This document shows, piece by piece, positions 8,639 to 17,826 of a stretch of DNA of 64,000 bases. The stretch spans positions 1 to 64,000 of the forward strand of contig CALFEQ010000178.1 of NCBI GenBank assembly GCA_937949945.1. The letters run 5' to 3'. Position numbers and translations under genes: made by a program. The first letter of the stretch is position 1; each line of letters opens with the position of its first letter. The DNA is from an uncultured Myxococcales bacterium (GTDB lineage: Bacteria > Myxococcota_A > Polyangia > Polyangiales > Polyangiaceae). The notes under the pieces are model-generated. The model saw only the letters and a list, made by a program, of their open reading frames with translations, was not told the origin of the DNA and made no database searches.

Positions 8639-9343
8639 TCACGCGCGCGACGCGCGCTCGACCAAGGCGGGCAGCTCGCCGAGCGACGCGAGGACGACGT
8701 CCGGCCGCGCCTCGAGGACGCGCGACCGTTCGGCGATCCCGGGGACGACCACCGTGAAGCAGCCGGCGGCCCGCCCGGCGAGGACGTCCTGCGGGCCGTC
8801 GCCGACGAGCCATGCCTGCGAGACGGGCACGCCGAGCGCGTTCGCCGCGGCGATCACGCCGTCCGGCGCCGGCTTCAGCGGTCCGTCCCCGCCGGCGTAG
8901 ATGGCCGAGAACGCGCCGGCGATGCCGAGGCTCTCGAGGACGAGCTCGGTGATCGCGCGAGGCTTGTTCGTGACGACCGCGCGCGGCAGCGCGATGGAGA
9001 GCGCCTCCCGCGCACCGGGCATGAGCGTGGTGTGGACGCAAGGGCGAGCGGCGTAGGCCCGTTGGAAACACGACAGGGTCCGCTCGAGCAGCGCGGTGTC
9101 GGCGGCGTCCGTGCCGAGCGCCCGCGTGACGAGCGCCCGAGCTCCGTCCCCGATCATCGGCACGATGGCCTCGACGGGGAGGGGCGCGCGCCCGACGTCC
9201 TTCAGCGCCGCGCACACCGCATCGGCGATGTCCCGCTTCGAGTCGACGAGCGTGCCGTCGAGATCGAAGAGCAACGCGGCGGGGCGCGGCGCGTTCGACG
9301 AGAGAGCAGAGGCGCTCGGGGCGTCCGGAGCGTGAGACGTCAC
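8639..9343 (-). CDS. gph: HAD-superfamily phosphatase, phosphoglycolate phosphatase-like
   Basis: A 234-residue cytoplasmic hydrolase. The HAD motifs are complete: motif I LLFDLDGTLVDSKRDIADA (nucleophile Asp and acid Asp), motif II VVTNKP, a lysine at PLKPAPD, and motif IV WLVGDGPQDVLAGRAAG. The helical cap and the order of motifs fit Gph, which removes 2-phosphoglycolate formed in DNA repair, but substrate choice among HAD phosphatases cannot be read by eye. The start is GTG 9343 with a Ser/Ala-rich N-terminal extension of about 20 residues. It converges with the sulfatase-fold gene, 8 nt apart. Confidence 0.85.
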   Translation of the reverse strand: MTSHAPDAPSASALSSNAPRPAALLFDLDGTLVDSKRDIADAVCAALKDVGRAPLPVEAIVPMIGDGARALVTRALGTDAADTALLERTLSCFQRAYAARPCVHTTLMPGAREALSIALPRAVVTNKPRAITELVLESLGIAGAFSAIYAGGDGPLKPAPDGVIAAANALGVPVSQAWLVGDGPQDVLAGRAAGCFTVVVPGIAERSRVLEARPDVVLASLGELPALVERASRA

Positions 9344-9390
9344 ACGCTCTTCCTAGCCGATCTCGGGGCAGGCGTCCCCGACGGCTCCGG

Positions 9391-9984
9391 TCACGCCGCG
9401 GCGGTGTACGCGTCGAGCTCGCGGTCCTTGAGCAGCGAGCGCAGCCGCGAGCGCGCCCGGTGGAGCCGCGACCGGACGGCGCTCTCCGTGATCGAGAGGC
9501 GATCGGCGATCTCCTGGAGCCCGAGGTCCATGTGATAGTGAGCGATGACGACGTCGCGGTAATCCTGGGGGAGCTGTCCGAGCGCGTCGCGCACTTGCTC
9601 CTCGCGCCGCTTCGCGCCGATGCCGAGATCGCCGTCCGGATCGTTGTCGTTCACGGCGGGCAGCGTCGCGAGGTCCTCCCAATCGAGCCCCTCGACGAAA
9701 CGCGCTCGGTGCCGGCGCCGCGACCGCATCAACATCAACGCCTCGTTGGCGGTGACGCGGAACAACCACGTGGAGAAGCTCGCCTCCGCGCGAAACGATC
9801 CGAGGCGGCGAACGATCTGCATGAGCGTGGCCTGGAGCAGATCACGCCGGTCCTCGTCGCTGACGGGATAACGCAAGAGCTGGCGCTCGACGTGCGGCGT
9901 GATCGTCTTGAGGACCTCTTCGAGGGCGGCGGCGTCGCCGTTGACCGCGGCGTCGAGGGTGTCGCGCTGAAGGGCGAAAGCCAT
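9391..9984 (-). CDS. RNA polymerase sigma factor, ECF-type
   Basis: A 197-residue sigma-70 family factor. Region 2 covers about residues 20-95 (DRRDLLQATLMQIVRRLGSFRAEASFSTWLFRVTANEALMLMRSRRR) and region 4 about 125-185 (ALGQLPQDYRDVVIAHYHMDLGLQEIADRLSITESAVRSRLHRARSRLR) with a clear helix-turn-helix. Regions 1 and 3 are absent, as in ECF sigma factors. ATG 9984 (MAFALQRD) is supported by AAAGGAAT about 6 nt upstream. No anti-sigma gene lies next to it; the divergent neighbour is a Ser/Thr kinase, so control by phosphorylation is conceivable but unproven. Confidence 0.9.
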   Translation of the reverse strand: MAFALQRDTLDAAVNGDAAALEEVLKTITPHVERQLLRYPVSDEDRRDLLQATLMQIVRRLGSFRAEASFSTWLFRVTANEALMLMRSRRRHRARFVEGLDWEDLATLPAVNDNDPDGDLGIGAKRREEQVRDALGQLPQDYRDVVIAHYHMDLGLQEIADRLSITESAVRSRLHRARSRLRSLLKDRELDAYTAAA

Positions 9985-10417
9985 GATGGGATTCCTTTCT
10001 GGTGGAACCCCTTCATTGCGACGACCGTGCCGACCGTGATCGGACGGGCGGGGCCGCGAATTCACGGCGTTTTTCGGCCATGGGCCGCGTCGGGAGACCT
10101 GTTGCCTTCCCGACAGATGAAGCCTCCCCCAACAGGCCGGCCGCCGTCCCGTGGGCCTGTGGAAAACTCGCCAGGCCCCCAAAAAAAAGGACGCGCAGGA
10201 AGTGGACGACGAGGAGAGGGCCGAGGCCCCGTCGCGCGGACTCGAGCTCGGAGTCGGGGGCGTCCTGGTCGGACGCGCCGAGCGAGGAGATCGACCCCGG
10301 CGCCCAAAGAGCGCAAAGAGGCGACAAGAGCCGACAGAGCGGGGGAGGAGGTTCGCAAAAAAGCTCCGCTTTCTCACTTGGAGGCGCCCCTGGCACGACG
10401 CTACGATTGCTCTTCGA
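9985..10417. other. 433-bp divergent intergenic region
   Basis: This region separates the sigma-factor gene from the kinase gene and should hold both promoters. It contains an A8 run near 10181 and several purine-rich stretches. All open frames through it are Arg/Pro/Ser-rich and read as shadows. I see no strong -35/-10 pair and no RNA gene. Confidence 0.5.
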
Positions 10418-11968
10418 ATGGCGGCGAAGCTCGCGCGATCGCAGCGGAGTGCTGCTCGGTCCGCATCGGACCCGAGCCGGTCGCTCCTGAAGGTCGGCGA
10501 CGTCATCGCCGGCAAGTACCGCGTCGAGCGCCTGTTGGGCGAGGGCGGGATGGGCGTCGTCGTCGAGGCCTACCACCAGCTCCTCGACCAACGGGTCGCC
10601 GTCAAGCTCCTCTACCACGACGTCGCGGATCGCGAGGCGCAGTCACGCCTGCTCCTCGAGGCGCGATCGCTCGCGAAGCTCCAGAGCGAGCACGTCGCGC
10701 GCGTGCTCGACGTCGACGTCGGCGCGGACGGGCTCCCGTTCATCGTGATGGAGCTGCTCGAGGGCGCCGATCTCTGTCACATCGTCGATACGCGCGGCGC
10801 GCTGCCCCGCTGGCTCGTCGTCGATTACATCCTCCAGGCACTCGAGGGCCTCGCGCACGCGCACGCCCGCGGGATCATCCATCGCGATCTCAAGCCCTCG
10901 AACCTGTTCCTCGCCAATCGCGAGGACGGCACGCAGGTCATCAAGATCCTCGACTTCGGCATCTCGAAGTCGCAGGACGGCGATGTCGGCAGGAGGGCCG
11001 CGCAGCTCACGGGCGGGCGCGCGGTGCTCGGATCGCCGCCGTACATGTCTCCCGAGCAGGTGCGCAGCCCGAAGACGGTCGATCACCGGACGGACATCTG
11101 GTCGATCGGCGTCTGCATGTACGAGCTCTTGACCAACTCGATGCCGTTCGGCGGCGACGAGCTCCAGGAGACCTTCGCCCAGATCCTCGAGAAGGAACCG
11201 ACGCCGATCCGTCACCTCGTGGCGGGCGTGCCCGAAGGGCTCGAGCAGGTGGTGATGAAGTGCCTCGCGAAGAACCGCGACGATCGCTATCCGGACGTCG
11301 CCGAGCTCGCGAAGGCGCTCGTCCCGTACGGCTCGGGCTCGTGGATCCAGTCCGCGGATCGCATCAAGGCGACGCTCTCTCGCGCGCACCTCGACGACGC
11401 CACGAGCGCCACGCGTCTGCGCAGCCCGGGCTCGTCGATCGAGCGCATCCCGCTCTCGTCGCGACGCCTCGACTCGATCCAGCCGGAGTTCAACGGCACG
11501 GCGAGCACCGTCGCAGTGACGGCGCTCGAGTCGAAGAAGCGGTGGATCGTCGGCATCAGCGCGGCCGCCGCGCTGATCGGCCTCGTCCTCATCGGGTTCA
11601 CGCTCGTCGAGCGTCGGGGCGCGGCTTCGACGGCGACGGTCGCGGCGGAGGGCGAGGCGGTCGATCCGCCGGCGGCTGCCGTCGATCCGGCGAGCATCGC
11701 GGCGCAGCGCGCTGCCACGGTCCCGACGGTGTCGGTGGAGAACGAGCTGCCGGGCCTCGCGGTGTCGCCGCCGGGGACGGTGCTCGGCGCGTCTCCCGTT
11801 CCGCCGCCCGCGCCGACCGCGTCGGCGACGGCCACGTCCACGGCGTCCACCAAGCGGTCCAAGCCGAGCCAGCCGGCCGCACGCCCAGCCTCGTCGCCGA
11901 CGAAGAAGTCGACGACCTCCGGGAAGGGACTGCCTCCGGGCTTGCCCCAGACCCGCTCCGGTACATGA
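10418..11968 (+). CDS. Hanks-type Ser/Thr protein kinase, single transmembrane segment
   Basis: A 516-residue membrane kinase. The domain spans about residues 34-300: glycine loop GEGGMGVV (41-48), ATP-binding Lys63 (VAVKLL), catalytic HRD 155-157 in HRDLKPSN, Mg-binding Asp179 (LDFGIS), and the activation segment ending in MSPEQV. All catalytic residues are present, so it should be active. After a juxtamembrane linker one helix (WIVGISAAAALIGLVLIGFTLV) leads to an external Ala/Pro/Thr-rich tail. The stop overlaps the next start (ATGA), coupling it to a secreted TPR-type protein that may be its sensor or partner. ATG 10418 lacks a good Shine-Dalgarno sequence. Confidence 0.93.
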   Translation: MAAKLARSQRSAARSASDPSRSLLKVGDVIAGKYRVERLLGEGGMGVVVEAYHQLLDQRVAVKLLYHDVADREAQSRLLLEARSLAKLQSEHVARVLDVDVGADGLPFIVMELLEGADLCHIVDTRGALPRWLVVDYILQALEGLAHAHARGIIHRDLKPSNLFLANREDGTQVIKILDFGISKSQDGDVGRRAAQLTGGRAVLGSPPYMSPEQVRSPKTVDHRTDIWSIGVCMYELLTNSMPFGGDELQETFAQILEKEPTPIRHLVAGVPEGLEQVVMKCLAKNRDDRYPDVAELAKALVPYGSGSWIQSADRIKATLSRAHLDDATSATRLRSPGSSIERIPLSSRRLDSIQPEFNGTASTVAVTALESKKRWIVGISAAAALIGLVLIGFTLVERRGAASTATVAAEGEAVDPPAAAVDPASIAAQRAATVPTVSVENELPGLAVSPPGTVLGASPVPPPAPTASATATSTASTKRSKPSQPAARPASSPTKKSTTSGKGLPPGLPQTRSGT

Positions 11969-13071
11969 ACGACACTCCCAGGATCGTGGCTCTTCGTACG
12001 CCTCGTCGGCTCTCGTGCCTCGTCGCATTCGTGCTCGCGACGGCTTGGTCGGCGACGGCGGCGGGCCAGCAACCGGTCATCGACAAGGAGGCCGACGCCG
12101 AGCGCCTCTTCCGCGAGGGGCAGAAGCTGATGGAGGAGCGTCGCTTCGGCGAGGCTTGTCCGAAGTTCGAGGCGGCGTACCGGAAGGACCATCAGCTCGG
12201 GACGCTGCTCAACCTCGCTTGGTGCCACAAAGAGCAAGGCGCGATCTGGCAAGCCTGGGTCGAGTTCAAGGAAGCCGAGGGGAAGGCGATCGAGCTCAAA
12301 CGCAACGACCGGAGAGACTTCGCGCGCGCGCGGATGGCGGAGCTCGAGAAATCGCTCGCATGCGTCGTGATCGAGCCGACGACGAAAGTCGAGCTCACGG
12401 AGGTGCTCGTCGAGGATCGTCGCGTCCCCGAGGCGGAGCTCGGCAAGCCATTCGCGGCCGAGCCCGGGCAGCGCAAGCTCACGTTCCGGGCGAAAGGGAA
12501 GAAGCAGGTCGTCCAGCTCGTGACGATCGTGAAGGGCGATCGCCCGCAGCGCATCCCCGTGCCGGACATGGAGGACATGCCGCCGGGCGGCGAGGTGGAG
12601 GAGACCACGGCCGAGGCCGAAGAAGAGGAGGCAGCCGAGCCGAAGCCCGTGCCGACCCCGGCCCCGGTCGAGGACCGAAAGGACGGGTCGCTCCAGCGGA
12701 TCCTCGGGCTCGCGACGGCCGGTGTCGGCGTCGTCGGCGTCGCCGTCGGCGCCGTCTACGGCCTGCAGACGCTGAACAACGAATGCACCGACGGCAAGCC
12801 CGCGTACGAGGGCGATCCGAACGCGCCGCCGTCGTGCACGCCCGAGCAGCGCGACCGGGCTTCGGAGACGGGCGCGATCTCGACCGTGAGCTTCATCGCA
12901 GGAGGCGCGCTCCTCGCGGGCGGGCTGTTCCTCTACCTCACGGCGCCGAGCGCGAAGTCGAGCGCGACGGTCGGCGTGGCCGCCCGCGCGTCCGGCGACC
13001 GAAAGCGGTCGGGTCTCCGCGTGCTGCCGGAGATCGGCGCCGGGTGGGCCGGCGTGCGTGGCGTGTTCTGA
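11965..13071 (+). CDS. Exported TPR-like protein paired with kinase
   Basis: A 368-residue protein with a signal peptide (hydrophobic CLVAFVLATAWSATAAG) and TPR-like helices (RLFREGQKLMEERRFGEACPKFEAAYRKD...GTLLNLAWCHKEQG). A beta-rich region that may be PEGA-like follows, then an acidic Glu-rich linker. The end has two hydrophobic segments around a Cys-containing loop, the second reading GAISTVSFIAGGALLAGGLFLYL. The protein coded at 21855-22826 has the same layout and the same ISTVSF segment, and also follows a kinase. Translation is coupled to the kinase (4-nt overlap). The role is unknown; signal input to the kinase is a reasonable guess. Confidence 0.85.
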   Translation: MNDTPRIVALRTPRRLSCLVAFVLATAWSATAAGQQPVIDKEADAERLFREGQKLMEERRFGEACPKFEAAYRKDHQLGTLLNLAWCHKEQGAIWQAWVEFKEAEGKAIELKRNDRRDFARARMAELEKSLACVVIEPTTKVELTEVLVEDRRVPEAELGKPFAAEPGQRKLTFRAKGKKQVVQLVTIVKGDRPQRIPVPDMEDMPPGGEVEETTAEAEEEEAAEPKPVPTPAPVEDRKDGSLQRILGLATAGVGVVGVAVGAVYGLQTLNNECTDGKPAYEGDPNAPPSCTPEQRDRASETGAISTVSFIAGGALLAGGLFLYLTAPSAKSSATVGVAARASGDRKRSGLRVLPEIGAGWAGVRGVF

Positions 13072-13098
13072 CGACCGAATTGACGCGTTCCGCACGCC

Positions 13099-14352
13099 GT
13101 GCGACGTGCTCCCGACGTGGATCCGGACGATCGGCATCGCTCTCCACGTCTCGGCCCGAAGGTGCTCGAGCATCCGCTCCCGCCGGGCATGCGCGATCTC
13201 TTGCCCGAGGAGGCGGCGGCGCGGCGTGACCTGTCGCGTGCCGTCCTCGAGCGCCTCGCGCTGCACGGCTACCGGCTCGTCACGCCGCCCGCGTTCGAGC
13301 TCGCGAGCGTGCTCGAGCGTGGGCTCGGAGCGTCGGCCGCCGACGACGTGATCCGTTTCATCGAGCCCGAGTCGGGGCAGGTCGCGGTGCTGCGTCCGGA
13401 CATGACGCCGCAGGTCGCGCGCATGGTCGCGACACGCCTCGCCGACCGCGAGCCGCCGTTCCGCCTCGCGTACGAAGGCACGGTGATCCGGCGGCGCGCG
13501 TCGCGCGCGAAGAAGCACCGTCAGTTCCCCCAGGTCGGGGTCGAGCTCTGCGGCGTCGCCGGCGCCGAGGGCGATCTCGAGCTCCTCACGCTCGCGGCGG
13601 ACGTCCTGCGCGAGGGCGTCGGCCTCGAGCGGTTCACCATCGACGTGTCCGACGCGGGCATCGTCCGCGAGCTGCTCGCCGGCGTGCCGTCTGCGCGTGC
13701 CGAGGAGATCTCGCAGGCGCTCGCGCGCAAGGACGAGCCGTCGCTCGCCGAGCTCTGCGAGGGCCTCGCGGAGGGACCTCGCGTCGTCGCGCTCGCGCGA
13801 CTGCACGGCGGCCGCGAGGCGATCGTCGAGGCCGTGTCGCTGCTCGCGAACACGCGCGCCGAGGCGCCCGCGCGGCGGCTCCTCGCGCTCTTCGACGCCG
13901 CGACCGCGCGCGGCCTCGGTACGTACCTCTCGGCGGATCCGGGCGAGGTGCGCGGGTTTTCGTATTACACGGGTACGATCTTCTCGATCTACGCGGAGGG
14001 CCCGGGCGAGCCCATCGGCGGTGGAGGTCGCTACGACGACCTCTTGGCGCGCTACGGCTCGCCGCTCCCTGCGGTCGGCCTGGGGCTCGACCTCGACGCG
14101 CTCGCGTGGGCCATCCGCGCGACGCGGGAGACTCGGCCGCGCCGGAGCGGCGTCGTCGTGGTGGGCGAAGCCTCCGAAGCGCGCGTCGCTGAGCTCCGTG
14201 CGCGCGGCGTCCCCGCCGTCGCGGTCGCCGACGTCGAGCGAGCGCGGGCGTACGCGGATTCGTGGGGATTCGCGTACGTCTGGCAGGAGCCGCCCGAGGA
14301 CCCCAAGAAGACGATGACGATCGACGACGTCGTCCGCGTGGTAAGCAGGTGA
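13099..14352 (+). CDS. hisZ: ATP phosphoribosyltransferase regulatory subunit HisZ
   Basis: A 417-residue HisRS paralogue. It has LPPGMRDLLPEEA at the N-terminus, VLRPDMTPQVARMVATRL (motif 2 region), RLAYEGTVIRRR, GFSYYTGTIFSIYA and GGGGRYDDLLARYG (motif 3). The C-terminal anticodon-binding domain of a true HisRS is replaced by a short region, and HisRS signature details (such as EYTGTVFE/GGGRYDGL) are altered. HisZ works with a short HisG in the first step of histidine synthesis; hisG is not in the window. The next gene is purA. GTG 13099 is used; GTG 13117 is an alternative. Confidence 0.85.
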   Translation: MRRAPDVDPDDRHRSPRLGPKVLEHPLPPGMRDLLPEEAAARRDLSRAVLERLALHGYRLVTPPAFELASVLERGLGASAADDVIRFIEPESGQVAVLRPDMTPQVARMVATRLADREPPFRLAYEGTVIRRRASRAKKHRQFPQVGVELCGVAGAEGDLELLTLAADVLREGVGLERFTIDVSDAGIVRELLAGVPSARAEEISQALARKDEPSLAELCEGLAEGPRVVALARLHGGREAIVEAVSLLANTRAEAPARRLLALFDAATARGLGTYLSADPGEVRGFSYYTGTIFSIYAEGPGEPIGGGGRYDDLLARYGSPLPAVGLGLDLDALAWAIRATRETRPRRSGVVVVGEASEARVAELRARGVPAVAVADVERARAYADSWGFAYVWQEPPEDPKKTMTIDDVVRVVSR

Positions 14353-14359
14353 GCAGGAA

Positions 14360-14387
14360 GGCTCCGGGCTCCAGGCTCCAGGCTCCA
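14360..14387 (+). repeat. GGCTCCA/G heptamer array, 4 units
   Basis: GGCTCCG followed by three GGCTCCA units, starting exactly 7 nt after the hisZ TGA in sense orientation. The spacing equals that at 124 and 27488. Confidence 0.9.
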
Positions 14388-14452
14388 GGGGGCGTTTTCG
14401 TTCGTCATCTCGTTTTCGAATCAGGACAACGTCGAAACAGAAGGAACCGCGC

Positions 14453-15730
14453 ATGCCGGCCGTCGTGATCGTCGGCGCCCAGTGGGGCGACGAGGGGAAG
14501 GGCAAGATCGTCGACATCTTCACCGAGCGCGCCGACATGGTCGTGCGCTACGGCGGAGGTCCGAACGCAGGGCACACGCTCGTCGTCGGCGAGGACAAGC
14601 TCGTCGTCCGCCTCGTGCCGAGCGGCGTCCTTCGGCCCGACGTCACCTGCGTGCTCGGGCAGGGGATGGTCATCGATCCGAAGAGCCTCGTCTCGGAGCT
14701 CGACGACCTCGAGAAGCGCGGGGTGAACGCGAGCGAGCGTCTCGTCGTCTCCGATCGCGCGCACGCGATCCTGCCGTATCACGTGCTCGTCGACGGGCTG
14801 CGCGAACGCGGCAAGGGCGCCATCGGCACGACGAAGCGCGGCGTCGGCCCTTGCTACGAGGACAAGGTCGCGCGCCGCGGCGTCCCGCTCGGTGCCTTCC
14901 GCGATCCCGCACGCCTGCGCGATCTCGTCGCGCGCGCGCTCGAGGCGTGGGCGCCGGTGCTGCATGCGTACGGGGAGAAAGGTCCCTCCGTCGACGAGGT
15001 GCTCGAGGCGATCGAGCCGGCGCGCGCCCGCATCGTTCCGATGCTGGCGGCCACCCAGCCGATGGTCGAGCGCGCGATCCGCCAGAAGAAGCGCGTCGTC
15101 CTCGAGGGCGCGCAAGGCACGCTGCTCGACGTCGATCACGGGACGTACCCGTTCGTCACGTCCTCGACGCCGACCGCCGGCGGCGCGTGCGTCGGGGCCG
15201 GCGTCGGCCCGACGCGCATCGACGCGGTCATCGGCCTCGTGAAGGCGTACACGACGCGCGTGGGCGGCGGGCCGTTCCCCACGGAGCTGCACGATGCCGT
15301 CGGTGAGCGTATCCAGAAGGTCGGCGCCGAGTTCGGCTCCGTGACGGGACGCCCGCGACGCACGGGATGGCTCGACCTGCCCGCGCTCCGCCATGCCGTG
15401 TCGGTCAACGGCCTCGACGGGCTCGCGATCACGAAGCTCGACGTGCTCACGGGCCTCGACGAGATCAAGGCGTGCGTCGCCTACGACACGCCGCGCGGGC
15501 GAACGCTCGACTTTCCGATCGACGAGCTCGAGACGGCGAAGCCCGTCTACCGGACGTTCCGCGGATGGAGCGAGGAGCTCGGTCGAGCGCGCACGATGGA
15601 CGAGCTGCCGGATGCCGCACGCGAGTACCTGCAGTTCATCGAGGAAGAGACCGGCTGCCCCATCGTCCTCGCGAGCATCGGCCCGCGGCGCGAGGAGACG
15701 ATCGTCCTGCGCGATCCGTTCGCGAGCTGA
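14453..15730 (+). CDS. purA: Adenylosuccinate synthetase
   Basis: A 425-residue cytoplasmic enzyme that joins IMP and aspartate using GTP, the first committed step to AMP. The GTP-binding loop GDEGKGK lies at 12-18 with catalytic Asp13, and His41 sits in GGPNAGHT, both at the positions known from E. coli PurA. Further signatures are GTTKRGVGPCYEDK, the IMP-binding segment around EGAQGTLLDVDHGTYPFVTSS, and TGRPRRTGWLD. Length is normal. The start is ATG 14453. Confidence 0.97.
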   Translation: MPAVVIVGAQWGDEGKGKIVDIFTERADMVVRYGGGPNAGHTLVVGEDKLVVRLVPSGVLRPDVTCVLGQGMVIDPKSLVSELDDLEKRGVNASERLVVSDRAHAILPYHVLVDGLRERGKGAIGTTKRGVGPCYEDKVARRGVPLGAFRDPARLRDLVARALEAWAPVLHAYGEKGPSVDEVLEAIEPARARIVPMLAATQPMVERAIRQKKRVVLEGAQGTLLDVDHGTYPFVTSSTPTAGGACVGAGVGPTRIDAVIGLVKAYTTRVGGGPFPTELHDAVGERIQKVGAEFGSVTGRPRRTGWLDLPALRHAVSVNGLDGLAITKLDVLTGLDEIKACVAYDTPRGRTLDFPIDELETAKPVYRTFRGWSEELGRARTMDELPDAAREYLQFIEEETGCPIVLASIGPRREETIVLRDPFAS

Positions 15731-15735
15731 CCTCG

Positions 15736-15761
15736 GGTCGAGGGCCTCGGGCCCCTCGACC
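15736..15761 (+). terminator. Hairpin after purA
   Basis: GGTCGAGGG (15736-15744) pairs with CCCTCGACC (15753-15761) across an 8-nt loop, 5 nt after the purA stop. No strong T-run follows, which is usual at this GC content. Confidence 0.65.
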
Positions 15762-15793
15762 GCCGATCCCTGCTAGCTTTGGGGAGCTTGGTC

Positions 15794-16777
15794 ATGAACG
15801 CCGCCGCCCTCGCCCTCGTCCTCTTGCTCCAGCCGTCCGCGGCCCGGAGCGCGTTCGGGACGGCGCGACCGGCCGAGTGCGGCATCGGCGACGGGCTCCG
15901 CGCCACGAATGCGTGGGAGCGCGCGAAGGAGCCGAACCTCCGGCCCTATTGCGACCTCCTCGCCAGCGGGGCGGCGAAGCTCGTCGGCCCCGGCTCGGGC
16001 GTGCTCGTGAGCGAGGTGCCCGAGATCGCGGATCGGGCCGACAAGCTGCTCCCGGGCCGCGCCGCGCCGTGCGTCCTCAAGGGGCGCGCCTTCCTCAAGC
16101 TCGGCAAGCCCGCGGAGGCGCTCGCGGCGCTGACCGAAGCGAAGCGGCGCGACGACCGTGCGCTCGACGATCCGGTCGCGCTCCTCGCATGGGCGCGCGC
16201 GAACGCTCGCACGGGCCGTCTCGCGGAGGCGGCGGCGGCGTACCGAGCCGCGCTTCCACGGACGTCCGCGCTCTCGGCGCAGGAGCGGTCGTCGGCGTCG
16301 TTCGAGGCGGGGATGACCGTCATGGCGCAAGGCCCGGCCGGCATCGACGCCGCCATCGCCATGTTCCGCCAGGCGCGTCGCGACGCGCAGGACGCGATGC
16401 AGATCGCCTCCGTCGCGGGGCTCGCGCTCGCGCTCGACCGCGCGGGGCTGCGCGAGGAGGCGAAGGCGGTGCTCGCCGAGCGCGTTCGCTCCGATCCGAG
16501 GCCCCTCTTGTCGGATCCCCGCGTGACCGACGCGCTCACCGACGCGGGCGTTCCTCACGAGGCGGACGCGCTGCTCGCGATCGCGCTCGAGGGCTACGAC
16601 GCCGGGCTCGCGAAGGACGGGTGGCGGCGCTATCTCGAGGGCGAAGGCGGGAAAGGCCCATGGAGCGATCACGCGCGCGAGCACGCGGGCGCGGCGGCGC
16701 CGCCGAAGAAGCCGGCGCCCGCGACGAAGCCTCCGCCCGAGAAGAAGCCTGCCGGGCCTCGGAGGACCGCCGGGTGA
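15794..16777 (+). CDS. Exported TPR-like protein
   Basis: A 327-residue protein starting at ATG 15794, which has GGGGAG 9 nt upstream (an in-frame TTG at 15779 is less likely). The N-terminus NAAALALVLLLQPSAARSA is a probable signal peptide. The middle is made of helical TPR-like pairs (APCVLKGRAFLKLGKPAEALAALTEAKRRD, LLAWARANARTGRLAEAAAAYRAALP). The C-terminus is a Lys/Pro/Ala-rich tail. It overlaps the next gene by 4 nt (GTGA), and three genes in a row are coupled this way. Function unknown; probably periplasmic scaffolding. Confidence 0.8.
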   Translation: MNAAALALVLLLQPSAARSAFGTARPAECGIGDGLRATNAWERAKEPNLRPYCDLLASGAAKLVGPGSGVLVSEVPEIADRADKLLPGRAAPCVLKGRAFLKLGKPAEALAALTEAKRRDDRALDDPVALLAWARANARTGRLAEAAAAYRAALPRTSALSAQERSSASFEAGMTVMAQGPAGIDAAIAMFRQARRDAQDAMQIASVAGLALALDRAGLREEAKAVLAERVRSDPRPLLSDPRVTDALTDAGVPHEADALLAIALEGYDAGLAKDGWRRYLEGEGGKGPWSDHAREHAGAAAPPKKPAPATKPPPEKKPAGPRRTAG

Positions 16778-17826
16778 GCGCGCAGCGATCGGATCCGTCG
16801 AACCGGCGTAGCTCGAGCCTCGGAAGGAGGCTCGGCACGCTCGGCCTCGTCCTCGCGATGCTCGCCGGGGCGACGGCCGCCCGGGCCGACACGCCGCCGT
16901 CGGTCTGGGAGCGCGCGCGCGACCCCGGCGTCGGGGCCGCCCACGACCTGCACGTGGCCGTGCAGAGGTGGCTCAGCCGGCCGATCGAGCGGCGCATCGG
17001 CGACCGCGAGCTCCTCGAGGTGCTCGCTCGGCTCGAACGCTTCGCTCGTACCCACCCCGAGGAGTTCGCGAAGAGCGCGCCGCTCCGGTTCGACCTCGCG
17101 TACGTGCACCTCGCGCTGAAGAACCATCCGCGCGCCGCGGAGCTCTACAAGGCCGCGATCGCGGACTTCCCGGACCACCCGGCCGCCGAGGACGGCTGGT
17201 TCCGCCTCGCGATCGCGTGCGGTCACATCGGCGATCACGTCTGCGAGCGGGACGCGTACGTCCAGGTGCTCCGCCTCGAGACGGAGGAGGTCCGCCGGGC
17301 GACGCCGACGCTGAACTTCGCCGAGACGCAGATGCACCTCGGCGAGCTGAAGGACGCCGTCGAGCTCTACCGCGAAGCGCTGCGCATCGCCGGCCGCATG
17401 CCGCCGCGCGAGACCATACCGCTCGCGATGTGGGGCCTCGCGATCGCGCTCGATCGCTCCGGCGATCGCGCCGGCGCCGAGCACCACGCGCGTCTCGCGC
17501 TCCAGGTCGAGCGATCGATGGGGATGCAAGGGCTTTTGCGCGACACGAATACGGTGTTCTTCGAACCCGCGTACGAGGTCTTCTGGTACGAGGGGCTCGG
17601 GGCGATCGCGCGGGCGCGCGACGCGAAGACCGCGCGCGAGGCGCTCAAGCACTGGCTGCTCGCGGAGCGGTCGTTCGACGAGTGGGTGCGCGCCGCCTCG
17701 CGGCGAAACGATCGCTGGCTCCCGATCGCCAGGGCGCGGCTCGCGCAAGTGACCGCGGAGCGCGAGCGCGCCGAGAAGGCGGCTCAGCGCGAGCCGGCGC
17801 CGCAGGATCAGGACCTCCAGCTGTGA
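16774..17826 (+). CDS. Exported TPR protein
   Basis: A 350-residue protein starting at GTG 16774 inside the stop of its neighbour. A signal peptide (LGTLGLVLAMLAGATAARA) is followed by several TPR units, for example LRFDLAYVHLALKNHPRAAELYKAAIADFPDHPAAEDGWFRLAIA and LNFAETQMHLGELKDAVELYREALRIA. The last part is rich in Trp/Arg. It overlaps the TIGR02757-type gene downstream by 4 nt. It is likely a periplasmic protein-protein interaction module; the partner is unknown. Confidence 0.8.
   Translation: MSAQRSDPSNRRSSSLGRRLGTLGLVLAMLAGATAARADTPPSVWERARDPGVGAAHDLHVAVQRWLSRPIERRIGDRELLEVLARLERFARTHPEEFAKSAPLRFDLAYVHLALKNHPRAAELYKAAIADFPDHPAAEDGWFRLAIACGHIGDHVCERDAYVQVLRLETEEVRRATPTLNFAETQMHLGELKDAVELYREALRIAGRMPPRETIPLAMWGLAIALDRSGDRAGAEHHARLALQVERSMGMQGLLRDTNTVFFEPAYEVFWYEGLGAIARARDAKTAREALKHWLLAERSFDEWVRAASRRNDRWLPIARARLAQVTAERERAEKAAQREPAPQDQDLQL

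Noticed and set aside
10391..10411. TGGCAC...TTGCT resembling a sigma-54 promoter before the first kinase
   Set aside because: The two boxes are about 5 bp too far apart, and the site would lie almost on the start codon.
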